A stretch of 64,000 bases of DNA from Acinetobacter ursingii DSM 16037 = CIP 107286 (GCF_000368825.1 NZ_KB849718.1:14874-78873); one strand, 5' to 3'; shown: positions 25,757 through 35,552, counted from the stretch's first letter. Program-made: numbers and translations. The notes: generated from the sequence alone by a model not told the origin.

Positions 25757-27196
25757 TTAAATTTTGGTTTGTTTGGCAGGGATGAGCACATCAAGTTGAG
25801 TACTTTGATGACGTAATTTAACTAGCTCTACATAATCTCGAATAATAAAGATACAGAATAGAATTCCTGCACTTGCGATGCCGAACCAGAATGCTTTTTG
25901 AAGGCTAGGTATAAAAGCCATTGCAGCAAAGATTGAAAGCATGCCGATGATTGCAAAATAACTCAGGTATGGAAAACACCACATACGAACTTTTAAACGT
26001 TCAGGTGCAACACGTTCTAAGTGGCGACGCAAACGGATTTGAGAGAATGCAATCACGATATAGACAAATAAGGCTACAGTTCCATAAGATTCGACCAAGA
26101 AAGGAAATACAGCATCTGGTGAGAAGTATGAAGCTAAAATTGAGAAATAACCAAATAATGTACTGAATAGAATGGCACGAATTGGAACACCATTTTTTGA
26201 AAGTTTGGTCAAGCTACGAGGTGCATCACCATTTTGGGTTAAAGCAAACAACATACGGCTTGCAGCATAAACTCCAGAATTTAAGCAACTGAGTACAGCC
26301 ACCAGAATCACAACATTCATAATGTCCGCAACAAACGGAATATTCAATACTTTTAGCGCACTTACGTAAGGTGTCGCAATTTCTGCACTGTCCCAAGGGA
26401 CAATACAGACCACTAATAAAATAGAGCAAACATAGAAAATCAGGACGCGAGAAATCACGGATTGAGTCGCTTTGGCAACAGATTTTTCAGGGTCTTTAGT
26501 TTCAGCGGCTGCAATTGTGACGATCTCAGCGCCAAAGTAAAATCCAGTTGCAGCAACAGCGCCCGATAATACTGGTCCCCAACCATTTGGCATAAAGCCA
26601 CCATGATTTAACAATTCACCAAATCCAGCGGCTTGATGGTTTGGCCAAAGACCGAACATATATAAAGAACAAAGGAAAATGAAAAGACCAATCGCAGCAA
26701 CTTTAATAGATGAGAACCAAAATTCGAATTCACCAAAGGATTTTACGGAGAATAAATTGGTTGCTGTTAATAGGGCGAGTAAAACCAGACTGACGATCCA
26801 TTGCGGTGTATCAGGTAACCAATAAGCAAAGAGTTTTGCACCGACAATCGCTTCTAATGCAATCACGATGACCCAGAAGTACCAATACATCCATCCCGTC
26901 ATGAAGCCTGCGAGTCGAGATAAATAAGGCGAATCTTGGAAAGCATGGCGTGCATATGCATAGAAGGAGCCTGATACAGGAGAGGCGGTTGCTAGCTCAC
27001 CCAGCATCCGCATCACTAAAATAATTAATACACCCGTAATCAGGAAGGACAAAATGGCGGCTGGACCTGCAGATTGAATCACTACAGAACTACCCACAAA
27101 TAACCCCATTCCAATAACACCACCGAGTGCCATCATTTGGACATGACGAGGTTTTAAAGCACTTTTTAAACTTTGATTTGAATCTGAATCATACAT
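25757..27196 (-). CDS. APC-family amino acid permease (GabP/AnsP-like)
   Basis: The 479-aa protein has twelve membrane segments and the family signature near the N-terminus (HVQMMALGGVIGMGLFVGSS, about 18-37), with the helix-5/6 region AAETKDPEKSVAKATQSV. It imports amino acids or gamma-aminobutyrate-like substrates across the inner membrane. It sits between the FAD oxidoreductase and the EamA exporter, suggesting uptake of the substrate oxidised by the neighbouring enzyme. The exact substrate cannot be told from sequence alone. Confidence 0.92.
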   Translation of the reverse strand: MYDSDSNQSLKSALKPRHVQMMALGGVIGMGLFVGSSVVIQSAGPAAILSFLITGVLIILVMRMLGELATASPVSGSFYAYARHAFQDSPYLSRLAGFMTGWMYWYFWVIVIALEAIVGAKLFAYWLPDTPQWIVSLVLLALLTATNLFSVKSFGEFEFWFSSIKVAAIGLFIFLCSLYMFGLWPNHQAAGFGELLNHGGFMPNGWGPVLSGAVAATGFYFGAEIVTIAAAETKDPEKSVAKATQSVISRVLIFYVCSILLVVCIVPWDSAEIATPYVSALKVLNIPFVADIMNVVILVAVLSCLNSGVYAASRMLFALTQNGDAPRSLTKLSKNGVPIRAILFSTLFGYFSILASYFSPDAVFPFLVESYGTVALFVYIVIAFSQIRLRRHLERVAPERLKVRMWCFPYLSYFAIIGMLSIFAAMAFIPSLQKAFWFGIASAGILFCIFIIRDYVELVKLRHQSTQLDVLIPAKQTKI

Positions 27197-27253
27197 GATG
27201 GATTCCCTCTTATAATTTTATAACCGAATCATTGCAGATGATTGAATGTGCAC

Positions 27254-28690
27254 TCAAAGCACTTCATCTCTTAAGTGGTACCAGCGATATAACAATGCTT
27301 GCCCGAGTCGACGAAATGGTCGAAACAGATGTGAAGGCAAAGGGGATTGATAAATCGGAAGCTCAAATTGAGGGCGTTGTATTCCCATCACACGTTCTGC
27401 GAGACGGCGTCCTGCCATTGCGGAGAAAGACACACCATTACCACCATAACCAATAGCGTAATAAATGCTTTCCTCAGAGTTGGGTTGTACGATACGAGGC
27501 ATCATGTCATGACTCACATCGACCCAACCCCACCAAGAATAAGCAATAGGTATGCCACGTAGACTTGGAAATTTGCGGTAAAGGCCTTCTTTTAACCGTT
27601 CGAGATGGACTGGATTATCCGCATCCGCACCCGTTAAGGAGCTTCTACTGCCACATTGCATAGATCCATCAGGGAGTAGACGATAATAGTGACGTAAAGT
27701 TCGAGTATCGGTAATAAATGTGGTGCTGTGTAAGCCTGCTTCAGCACGCTCCGCCGCAGTTAAAGGACGCGTTACAATAGAATTGGATAAAATCGGCATG
27801 ATTTTTCCAGAAAGATGCGGGTGTAAGCCATTTGGGGTATAACCACCTGTTGCAACAGCCACACGTTTTGCTTTGACAATGCCATTTGGGGTGCGTAAAT
27901 AATGGATACCGTTGTGCGTTTCCCAGCCAAGCACTGGACTTGAAGTGTGTACTTTGGCACCAGCAGCACGGGCACGTTTTAAATAGCCAAAAGCCAGTTT
28001 TAAGGGGTGTATGCCAACTCCATCGGGTTCCAGCAAAGCACCTGCAGCTTCCTGATCAGCAACATATTCTTCATGCAGTTGCTCACGGTTCAACATACGG
28101 GTCTGATAACCAAAAATCTCTTTCATGACTCGACCTTCATTTTCAAGGAAAGCCATTTTTTTTGCGCGATGAGCAATATAAAGATGTCCACCATCTTGAG
28201 CATCACATTCAATACCGCTCACGAGGTCTTTAAAGTAATCAAAACCTTCCCGAATTTCAGCATCAAGACGTTTGGCGGTGTCTAATCCCCATTTTTCAAT
28301 CCATTGTGATCGGTACAAACGACCCGAGGCATTTTGACCTTGTCCTCCATTACGGCTGGTACAGCCCCACGCCGTACGGTTTGCTTCAAGGACAAGTGGT
28401 GCAGCACCAAATTGTTCAGCCAGTGTTAGTGCTGTAGATAGCCCAGTGAAGCCTCCACCAATAATGACGATGTCCGCTTCAGTGTCACCCATTAATGGGC
28501 CATCATCTTCGGGTGGCGTACCTGCTGTGCCGACCCAATAAGTTGGTGCATAATTTTCATTGCCTGATAGGACAGGAGCGGTTAAAGGGTCGAATTGTGA
28601 GTTGTAACTTTTAAAACTATGTGTCGGTATGGATTTATGCGGTTCTAGGCGTTCGCGAAATGAACTTGCATGTTGGACAGATTGATTCAT
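27254..28690 (-). CDS. FAD-dependent amine/amino-acid oxidoreductase (PuuB/DadA-like)
   Basis: The 478-aa DAO-family protein has an N-terminal ADP-binding motif, DIVIIGGGFTGLSTALTLAE (about 73-92), followed by WGCTSRNGGQGQNASG, which resembles the substrate-site segment of gamma-glutamylputrescine oxidase (PuuB). The C-terminal FAD contact is YAIGYGGNGVSFSAMAGRRL. It probably oxidises a secondary amine or amino acid. It is co-oriented with the NTF2-like gene 12 bp upstream and the permease downstream. GabR/MocR control fits amine catabolism. Confidence 0.88.
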   Translation of the reverse strand: MNQSVQHASSFRERLEPHKSIPTHSFKSYNSQFDPLTAPVLSGNENYAPTYWVGTAGTPPEDDGPLMGDTEADIVIIGGGFTGLSTALTLAEQFGAAPLVLEANRTAWGCTSRNGGQGQNASGRLYRSQWIEKWGLDTAKRLDAEIREGFDYFKDLVSGIECDAQDGGHLYIAHRAKKMAFLENEGRVMKEIFGYQTRMLNREQLHEEYVADQEAAGALLEPDGVGIHPLKLAFGYLKRARAAGAKVHTSSPVLGWETHNGIHYLRTPNGIVKAKRVAVATGGYTPNGLHPHLSGKIMPILSNSIVTRPLTAAERAEAGLHSTTFITDTRTLRHYYRLLPDGSMQCGSRSSLTGADADNPVHLERLKEGLYRKFPSLRGIPIAYSWWGWVDVSHDMMPRIVQPNSEESIYYAIGYGGNGVSFSAMAGRRLAERVMGIQRPQFELPIYQSPLPSHLFRPFRRLGQALLYRWYHLRDEVL

Positions 28691-28701
28691 TGAAAGACTC
28701 C

Positions 28702-29097
28702 TTACGCGATTGCTTGAACAGGTCTATTTTTACGGAATGCATTTTTGACGAGAATTTTTCCATCTTTAAATGTAAAGACATCAACCATATTGGCTTCAAT
28801 CCAGCCACCATCAGCAGTTGTCGCAGTAAAGGTTGTTTCTGAAATACCAAATTCAGCATTATCACTGATCCAGTGTTTACCGTTTCGCCACTGAGCATCT
28901 GGAAAACTTTTGAAGGTATTGCTAAATGCTTGACGAACAGCATCTAAGCCTTCAATTCGGGTTCCATGAACATCCTCACCAGCTACAGTTTCAAAACGGC
29001 ATTCTGGATGCATGCATGCCATGAGTTTTTCGACATCATGTTGATTCCATGCTGTAGAAAAATCCGTAAGTAGTTGGATTAATTTTGCTTGCTGCAT
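28702..29097 (-). CDS. NTF2/SnoaL-like protein
   Basis: The 131-aa protein has a cone-shaped NTF2-like fold signature: LLTDFSTAWNQHDVEKLMAC at the start, then HPECRFETVAG, GLDAVRQAF and the final FTFKDGKILVKNAFRKNRP. It may be a small isomerase, hydratase or binding protein. It is first in the catabolic operon. The substrate is unknown. Confidence 0.8.
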   Translation of the reverse strand: MQQAKLIQLLTDFSTAWNQHDVEKLMACMHPECRFETVAGEDVHGTRIEGLDAVRQAFSNTFKSFPDAQWRNGKHWISDNAEFGISETTFTATTADGGWIEANMVDVFTFKDGKILVKNAFRKNRPVQAIA

Positions 29098-29279
29098 TTG
29101 TATTGCTCCAAAATAAGGTTTATTTAGCTGTAGAATTGAATTTACGGAAATAGTGAAATATGGTGTAGTACCAGATTTAAAGTTTTGATGGATCCAGTGG
29201 TTTATATATTTAAATTATTGTTTTTTAAAAATTAGTTTAAATTGTTGATGGTGGAATGCCTTTTGCTTTATATCGAGTA

Positions 29280-29306
29280 AGTCCAGTTTTAGCTTAAAAG
29301 TGGACT
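29280..29306. promoter_or_regulatory. Dyad in the divergent NTF2/MocR intergenic region
   Basis: AGTCCAGTTTTA-GCT-TAAAAGTGGACT: 12-bp arms with one mismatch, about 80 bp upstream of the MocR-type gene and between divergent promoters. A likely binding site for the MocR regulator or for another dimeric regulator. Confidence 0.6.
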
Positions 29307-29386
29307 GAAACTATGAGCTTTGCACCAGTTTGAGTAGGAAAGCATCAAAATTGATTGCAGCAATGCACAGATATAAGGATTGATTA

Positions 29387-30889
29387 GTGAGTTCAGTAAT
29401 TTCAGCTACAGTTTGGCAGGCATTATTTTCTAATACGGCACAGAGTGGTTTGAATTTACAAGGCAGAATCTGCCGTATGATGTTTTCGGCTTTAGTACAA
29501 GGTTATTTAAAACCAGGTATGGCGGTACCTTCTAGCCGAGATTTAGCTGATCAACTGGGTGTTGGTAGAAATACGGTCACCATTGCGTATCAACAATTGG
29601 TTGCTGAGCGAATTTTGGAATCTAAACAGCGGAGTGGACATTTTGTCTGTTTAAATTTCCAGATTGATAGTAGTGAGAGCAAAACCATTCGGACTACATC
29701 AAAAGCGACGACCTGGGGTGCTCGCTTTTATATACGACCTTCAGCACAAAGGCATTTAACTAAACCAAGTGATTGGATGAATTATTCCTATCCTTTTATT
29801 TATGGTCAGCCAGATGCGGAAAGCTTTCCTGCTTCGGCTTGGAGGGAATGTGCATTACGTGCCTTATCTGCAAAAGATGCCTCAATATGGTCACAAGATA
29901 TTACTCAACAGGGGGACGACGCTTATCTCATAGATGCAATCCGGCAGCATATTTTGCCCACGCGAGGCATCATGGCTCAAGAGAACGAAATCTTGTTAAC
30001 CGTAGGGAGTCAGCATGGATTATATATGTTGGCGATGTTATTAATGCGGCAGAATCATGTGATTGGTGTCGAAGAACCTGGTTATCCAGATGCACGTAAT
30101 ATATTTTTGCTACAGACCCAGCATATTGTGCCTTTAGCCGTGGATCATGAGGGGGTGACTTTAATTCGGGCAAATGAGTGTGATTATTTATTTGTTACAC
30201 CAGGGCGACAATGTCCAACAGGAGTAACCATGTCTCCACAACGCCGACAAAATTTATTGCAGTTAGCAGAACAAAACGACAGCATTATTATTGAAGATGA
30301 ATATGATGCTCAAGTGTTAGTGCAAAATACAACGATCCCCGCGCTAAAAAGTTTAGATCGACATGGACGAGTCATTTATCTTGGAAGTCTATCTAAGCCA
30401 TTGGCACCTGGGTTACGTCTGGGATATATCGTTGCCGCACCTGAATTAATACAAGAACTTCGACATTTACGCCGTCTGATGTTACGACATCCAAATGTGT
30501 TCAATCAACGTGTCTTTGCTTTGTTTATCGATCAAGGCTATTACCATAGCATGTTACGCCGTCAGCACCAATTACACCGACAACGGGGTGAAATACTCAA
30601 TAAGGCATTAAAACAATATCTTCCAACATGGAAACCTTATGCTTTGAATGGTGGTTCAGCATGTTGGATTGATACCGCAGCAGATATTGATACTACGGTT
30701 TTGTCTCATTATGCCGCAAATTTAGGCGTATTCATTGAATCGGGGCAGTCTTTCTTTTTAGATGATCACAAACACAAACATTTCCTTCGTTTAGGGTTTG
30801 GGTCAATCAGTGCAGATAAAATTGATGAGGGGATAAGAAGGCTGGCTCAAGCCACTGAAGAATATTGTTTATATAATTGGGCAGATTAG
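29387..30889 (+). CDS. MocR/GabR-family PLP-dependent transcriptional regulator
   Basis: The 500-aa protein starts at GTG with AAGGAT upstream. The N-terminal GntR-type winged HTH (PSSRDLADQLGVGRNTVTIA, about 45-65, then AYQQLVAERILESKQRSGHF) is fused to an aminotransferase fold I domain. The PLP-binding Lys is in LGSLSKPLAPGLRLG. Members such as GabR sense an amine and PLP and activate a divergent catabolic operon. Here the divergent partner is the NTF2-FAD oxidoreductase-permease-exporter set, so it is probably the local activator/repressor. Confidence 0.93.
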   Translation: MSSVISATVWQALFSNTAQSGLNLQGRICRMMFSALVQGYLKPGMAVPSSRDLADQLGVGRNTVTIAYQQLVAERILESKQRSGHFVCLNFQIDSSESKTIRTTSKATTWGARFYIRPSAQRHLTKPSDWMNYSYPFIYGQPDAESFPASAWRECALRALSAKDASIWSQDITQQGDDAYLIDAIRQHILPTRGIMAQENEILLTVGSQHGLYMLAMLLMRQNHVIGVEEPGYPDARNIFLLQTQHIVPLAVDHEGVTLIRANECDYLFVTPGRQCPTGVTMSPQRRQNLLQLAEQNDSIIIEDEYDAQVLVQNTTIPALKSLDRHGRVIYLGSLSKPLAPGLRLGYIVAAPELIQELRHLRRLMLRHPNVFNQRVFALFIDQGYYHSMLRRQHQLHRQRGEILNKALKQYLPTWKPYALNGGSACWIDTAADIDTTVLSHYAANLGVFIESGQSFFLDDHKHKHFLRLGFGSISADKIDEGIRRLAQATEEYCLYNWAD

Positions 30890-30924
30890 CATTCCGCGAC
30901 ACTGTATTATTGAGGCGTGCTGAA

Positions 30925-31078
30925 AAAACAGGACACATCAGTTGCCGCTTTTTTTAGAAATTCTTTTTCCATTTCAGCAATTTTGAGTTGTTGTTTGAAT
31001 TTCTTGTTTTCTTCGAGTAGAGCAACGAGATCGGGCAAAAATTGTTGTGTTCCTGCTAATGTCCCAACCTTTGCTTTC
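30925..31078 (-). pseudogene. IS3-family orfA, 3' fragment
   Basis: The minus strand encodes KVGTLAGTQQFLPDLVALLE, then ENKKFKQQLKIAEMEKEFL and KKAATDVSCFFSA, the leucine-zipper and C-terminal end of an IS3-type OrfA. Together with the 5' part at 31247-31381 it formed one orfA, now split by an IS66 fragment. No orfB remains. Confidence 0.75.
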
Positions 31079-31246
31079 TTGTATCAATTTGATAAGGTTT
31101 TCATGGAAATACCGAGTTGTCGTTATTTAAGTGATGTGCTGCAAAAGCTGCCGACACACAAAGTGCCCCAAATTGAAGAACTGCTGCCGCACTGCTGGAA
31201 ACCTAAATCGAATTAAAAATTGGTATGGGATTCAGCGGACGCTTAC
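31079..31246 (+). mobile_element. IS66-family 3' end fragment inserted in IS3 orfA
   Basis: A plus-strand frame gives RYLSDVLQKLPTHKVPQIEE, then LLPHCWKPKSN and a stop at 31214-31216, the C-terminus of an IS66 TnpC. The fragment ends at an IS66 terminus (complement GTAAGCGTCCGCTGAATCC). The other end is missing, so a deletion followed insertion. Confidence 0.75.
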
Positions 31247-31381
31247 TTCACGAATCCATTTATCTAAAGTTGAATAACCCACACCTAATTTCCGGGCGAT
31301 TGCAGCTATAGGCTCGTGTGAGTTTGAAAGTGCATAATCAATCGCTTGCTGTTTAAATTCAGGACTAAAACGTTTAGCCAT
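31247..31381 (-). pseudogene. IS3-family orfA, 5' fragment
   Basis: The minus strand starts at 31381 with MAKRFSPEFKQQAIDYALSN, then SHEPIAAIARKLGVGYSTLD and KWIRE: the OrfA helix-turn-helix. It is interrupted at 31247 by the IS66 fragment. Confidence 0.8.
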
Positions 31382-31445
31382 TTCTTGAATCTCCAAAGAT
31401 TAAAGTTAGGTTATCTTTAGAGGGACGTGCTGTCCATTATTTTGG

Positions 31446-31620
31446 CTAGGATCACGGCATGGCCAGTTATCTGGACGTCAATCACTGTTATAACAATCAT
31501 GAAGCCATTCTGGTCTGGCTAGACCATTTACTGGCCGTCCAGCCCGAAGTCAATACACCTGATTCAGTGAAAATGGCATTGTTAAAACATTTTCCTGAAT
31601 CGAGCTATGTACTGGCTTAA
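31446..31620 (+). pseudogene. C-terminal remnant of an unrecognised gene
   Basis: An open plus-strand frame reads HGMASYLDVNHCYNNHEAIL, then VWLDHLLAVQPEVNTPDSVK and ALLKHFPESSYVLA-stop. It is protein-like but has no credible start after the IS3 remnant, so its 5' part was probably lost. The family is unknown. Confidence 0.4.
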
Positions 31621-31659
31621 CGTATAATTCTTCACTTAGGCTTTTTTGAGCCGTCTTGT

Positions 31660-34458
31660 CTAAAAGCCAAAGTCATGACCATACCCACTTTTCTGAGGTT
31701 TGGATTCATTCCGCTGCTGTGGTTCAATGGGTGGTGTTAGATCTGGTTGAGGTCGATTTGACTGACGTTCATGGGACGGAATCTCTGGTTGGGTTTGTCG
31801 CTGTTCGAGATGTTCTTTTCGGATCACGGGAATCTGATACTGCTGGGCAATGGCTTCCACCTGTGTCTTGAATTCTTCGTTGCCGGAGATCATGACTTCT
31901 CCATATCGCGCATGGGCTAAGAATAGGGCATCACGGACATGAACTTCCAGCGGACTGACGACAGTAATATATGCCTGATACATGTTTTCAATAAAGGCCG
32001 TCCGATTCAGCTCTCGGTCGATATAAAACTGATGCTCAAACTGACAGATAATCTGGTACCGGTCTGCGGGAAAGTGCGGGAGGGGTTTCACTTCAGTCTC
32101 GATGCGTTGACATGCACTGAGCAAATTTGAAGTTAAACTGATCTCAGAAATTTCAAGGAACTGTTGCTGCAGCCGGGATTTGCGAGACTCGAACTGTAAT
32201 TCTTGCATCACCTCATTTAAAAAATCCGGATCTCTCTCGGGTAACACAATCTCTTCAATCACCAGTTTCGAACCACCCTCGGGCTTTGGCTTGTTGATGA
32301 TTCTGGCTGTTTTTCGTTTTAATAAATTGTATTCAAGTTTTAAGGCGATTTGCCAAACACAATCAAGATCTTGCGCATTAAAATATTGCCTGTTCTGTGC
32401 AAGGGGCTGGGTGCAGAGCACGCTTTTTAAACGCAGCATCAAATTGTTGCGATCCGGCGCCTGCAAGTTGAAATTAAAAAATTCATCGCTGTATTCTTTC
32501 AGGTTCCGCTCCAGTCGATCGCTATTCACCTGGCAGCAGCTGAGTAGCAGGTTGGCTTTAAAAATCGCGGTCTGCAGATTGTGATGTTGCTGAAAGTGCT
32601 GATATAACTGGTCAAAGAATACCTCAAGATCGGCGGATGTGATCTGCTCCAGCTGTGGTAGCTCGTGGCGAGGATTGGGGTCTTCAATCTGGTGATCCCG
32701 ATGCTGCAGGGCAATTTTTCCCTGTTGTTGAAACGCCCGATCCCCTGAAAACACAATTGGAGTATGTGCATCGAGGAGTTGCAGGCATTGCTGAATTCGT
32801 GGGATGGAATACTGGCTAAACATCTGGATGCCATGTTGATTCATGACAGCAATCGGCTCATGTTTAAGCTGTTCGTCATAGATCAGCCTCGCTTGACGGC
32901 AAGCTGGATTCGGTGCATGAATAAAATTGCCAGACTGGCGCTGATCCAGCAGAAACTGTTGGGCAATGACCAGTGGATGTTCCCGATCTAGGCATGAAAC
33001 AAAATCAGCGTATGAAGTGATCTGTGCCGAATTTATCTTTGATGATGAAAAGAGCCGTTGTCCCAGCTCATCCTTGAACAGTTCATCCTTCAATAACTTG
33101 GCCGTCAATTGCCGGTGACTCAGTGCATACTGGGTCCGTCGATTGGCGCGATCATGTTGCTGTTGGGTCGCATGCTGATCGTCCAGTGTGGTCTGGATCC
33201 GGTCCAAGGCAATCGATGGATACTGCTGTTGCTGCTGTTTAATTTGCAGATCTCTTTCAACAAATTGATAATTTTCATGATTCTGCTTGATCTCAGCCGC
33301 GGCCTGTTTGTGCAGGACGGTGATGTAATCTTTCTGTGTCTTTAGCGCGAGATAGATCGTGTGCAATTCTGCGACCAGATAATTTTCAGCCTTGAATAGA
33401 TGAAATGGATGAATCTTCATCTTGCTGGACGGAGACGCTACCCGAGACTGGACCTCCTGATCCGGGACAGCTTTGGGACGGATTCCCTCGGCGACCTGAT
33501 ATGCTCCCCAGTTGTTCTGCAGCTGGGGCAGGGTAGCTTGCTTCTGACAAAACAACGATGCTTTAAAAGTAATCTGTTCAGAATAAGTCTTTAACTGAAA
33601 CACAGCACCATTTCTTTTCTTTTCAAAGCTTAAGCCCTTTTCTGCCAGCGCCTGATGCCACTCCGCCCAGCCGTTTACGCGACGCAAAATATTTTGGACG
33701 GTCGCCTCCACATATTGCTGATAACTTTTTGCGAAATCAATATCCTGCTGCAGGGTACTGGGCTGTTGATGCCGGGAAGCTCGGTCTAAAATTGGTACAG
33801 GAAGTTTCTCTGTATCTGGCGTACGCATGTAGGCAGGATTGTTTTCAATGGTTTGAGTGCGTCGATTATAAATAAACATCGGATTCGGCTCGGAACGCCA
33901 GCCCTGAGTCGCTTCAATTTCTGCCGCACTGCGGTGCAAGGCATTGAGGATCCAGCCGTCACCGAGATTGACGCATTTGTGCTGCTGATGCTGATTTTTT
34001 TCAAATGGATGAATTCTGTTGATCACGACATGATAATGCGCATTATCGGTATCGAGATGCATCGCATACTGCACTTGTAACGCTTCAGCATTTAAATGCC
34101 GCAGTAGAATATCGATCTGCTGTTCAATTTGCGGCACAGTTGGAACTTCAAATTTTTTAAAACTCGCCACCAGATGCACAATCGGGTCTTCTACTCGGCC
34201 ATTTAAACTTGCGGTCTGCAGCATCTCGATTTTTTGCTGCTCAGGATCATCATCGAGAAAATTCCTTGAATTGGCATAGACACATTTTTCAAGCAGTGCA
34301 TCTTCATCCCACGCTGGCTGAGAGGCAAAGGGCTGACGGATATAATTGCTAAGATTTTGTGTACGGGTATTTTCCGGATTTTGAATATAGTTCAATAGCC
34401 CGTTGACCCGTTGTTTCAATGACGTGGAGCGAGTATTTGCAATCAGCTTTAAAATCAT
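31660..34458 (-). CDS. MobA/TraI-type relaxase
   Basis: The 932-aa protein has the three-His relaxase motif HLDTDNAHYHVVINRIHPF (about residues 133-151). A probable catalytic Tyr is in LLNYIQNP (about 24). The long C-terminal part is rich in Gln and carries no primase or helicase motif that I recognise. It nicks the origin of transfer and pilots single-stranded DNA. The ATG overlaps the TGA of a mobC-like fragment (ATGA). No mating-pair formation genes occur here, so the replicon is probably mobilizable rather than self-transmissible. oriT was not identified. Confidence 0.88.
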   Translation of the reverse strand: MILKLIANTRSTSLKQRVNGLLNYIQNPENTRTQNLSNYIRQPFASQPAWDEDALLEKCVYANSRNFLDDDPEQQKIEMLQTASLNGRVEDPIVHLVASFKKFEVPTVPQIEQQIDILLRHLNAEALQVQYAMHLDTDNAHYHVVINRIHPFEKNQHQQHKCVNLGDGWILNALHRSAAEIEATQGWRSEPNPMFIYNRRTQTIENNPAYMRTPDTEKLPVPILDRASRHQQPSTLQQDIDFAKSYQQYVEATVQNILRRVNGWAEWHQALAEKGLSFEKKRNGAVFQLKTYSEQITFKASLFCQKQATLPQLQNNWGAYQVAEGIRPKAVPDQEVQSRVASPSSKMKIHPFHLFKAENYLVAELHTIYLALKTQKDYITVLHKQAAAEIKQNHENYQFVERDLQIKQQQQQYPSIALDRIQTTLDDQHATQQQHDRANRRTQYALSHRQLTAKLLKDELFKDELGQRLFSSSKINSAQITSYADFVSCLDREHPLVIAQQFLLDQRQSGNFIHAPNPACRQARLIYDEQLKHEPIAVMNQHGIQMFSQYSIPRIQQCLQLLDAHTPIVFSGDRAFQQQGKIALQHRDHQIEDPNPRHELPQLEQITSADLEVFFDQLYQHFQQHHNLQTAIFKANLLLSCCQVNSDRLERNLKEYSDEFFNFNLQAPDRNNLMLRLKSVLCTQPLAQNRQYFNAQDLDCVWQIALKLEYNLLKRKTARIINKPKPEGGSKLVIEEIVLPERDPDFLNEVMQELQFESRKSRLQQQFLEISEISLTSNLLSACQRIETEVKPLPHFPADRYQIICQFEHQFYIDRELNRTAFIENMYQAYITVVSPLEVHVRDALFLAHARYGEVMISGNEEFKTQVEAIAQQYQIPVIRKEHLEQRQTQPEIPSHERQSNRPQPDLTPPIEPQQRNESKPQKSGYGHDFGF

Positions 34459-34665
34459 ACGAGGTGAAATCCTTGACTTAGTTTGCGCACGATCAATTTA
34501 AGCGCCTCGATCAACGCTTCAAGATCCGTTGTATGATCTGCCCGTTCAGCTGGGGTGAGACAATCATCGCGTTGTAAAATTTGCTTGAGCTGCAGTGCAA
34601 TGATGCGAAGCTCTTGAATCTGTATCAGCTCTACATGTACCGACGGCCTTTGGCTGAACAGTTGA
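34455..34665 (-). pseudogene. mobC-like accessory gene, 5' end removed by IS630
   Basis: The minus-strand frame LFSQRPSVHVELIQIQELRI, then LQLKQILQRDDCLTPAERAD and EALKLIVRKLSQGFHLV-stop overlaps the relaxase start by ATGA. Size, position and helical character fit a small MobC-type relaxosome protein. The N-terminal part is absent and replaced by the IS630-family element. Sequence on the far side of the IS does not restore it. Confidence 0.65.
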
Positions 34666-34667
34666 TA

Positions 34668-35552
34668 TAGTCAAACTACTTTATTATTCATACAAGATTC
34701 GAAAAAAACTCGAAATAACTCATCGACTGAGTCGATCAACCATTCTTTACGCTTACGTTTAACCCATGCCCACATCTGTTCTATAGGATTTAAATCAGGG
34801 CTGTATGCAGGAAGCCAAAGAATTTTATGCCCTTGTTGTTCCAATAACTCCTGAATATCTGCTCTTTTATGAAATGCTGCATTATCCATAACCACTACAC
34901 TATTTTCTGGTAATGCTGGTATGAGGAATTGCTCAATCCAAAAATGAAAAACATCTGAATTGATTTTGCAGTCAAATAAACCGACTGAAAATAAATACCC
35001 TTTATGGATTGCTCCAATGGCATTGGTCTGATTCTTTAATTGCCAATTATATTGCCCTAGACAGGGTACTCCTTTTCGTGAGTAGCCATGAGGTCTGTAA
35101 TCATGTGACTTAAAACCACTTTCATCCAGATAAATAATCGGATGGTTTTTTTCTAATTCATTCACTTGCAGAATAAATTTATCCCTAAGCTTTGTATCTG
35201 CTTTAGGATGGCTTAACGTCTTTTTTAACTGTAATATTTAAGCGCTTTAATGCAGCACCAATAGATGAAACACCACAATTAAAACGTGCAGCACGTTCAT
35301 ATTGATAAGCATCAGGATACTTTTCAACATCTTCACGTAAAGCATCATCGTTAATTTTAGAAGGTTTACGTACACGAGTTTTTTTAATCTCTATACGTTT
35401 CTTCCATTCAACAATGGTATTTTTATTAATTTCAAATTGTGCAGCTACCGCTCGAATAGAATAACCTTCCTCAAGCTTAGCTAAAATTTTACGTCTAAAA
35501 TGTTCTGAATAACTCATTGCACCATTGTATTGGTTTTATAATGATTTGACTA
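34668..35552 (-). mobile_element. IS630-family insertion sequence
   Basis: The ends TAGTCAAAC... and ...TTTGACTA form an inverted repeat and are flanked by TA dinucleotides on both sides (34666-34667, 35553-35554), the canonical IS630/mariner target. The transposase is in two frames. It separates the mob genes from the nitrilase cluster. Confidence 0.88.
34671..35517 (-). CDS. IS630-family transposase in two overlapping-frame parts
   Basis: The first part (35203-35517, 104 aa) has the HTH domain (SYSEHFRRKILAKLEEGYSI; YERAARFNCGVSSIGAALKR). The second (34671-35165 from its first ATG, 164 aa) has the DDE domain (IIYLDESGF, VVVMDNAAFHK, PAYSPDLNPIEQMWAWVK). Homologous protein sequence continues across the gap in the second frame (TLSHPKADTKLRDKF). 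The shift falls at GTTAAAAAAG, a poly-A run typical for frameshifting. It may be programmed or a simple mutation. Confidence 0.85.

Noticed and set aside
30917..31216. 99-aa plus-strand ORF
   Set aside because: It reads antisense through the IS3 orfA fragment and then in sense through the IS66 tail. It is a chance fusion, not a gene.
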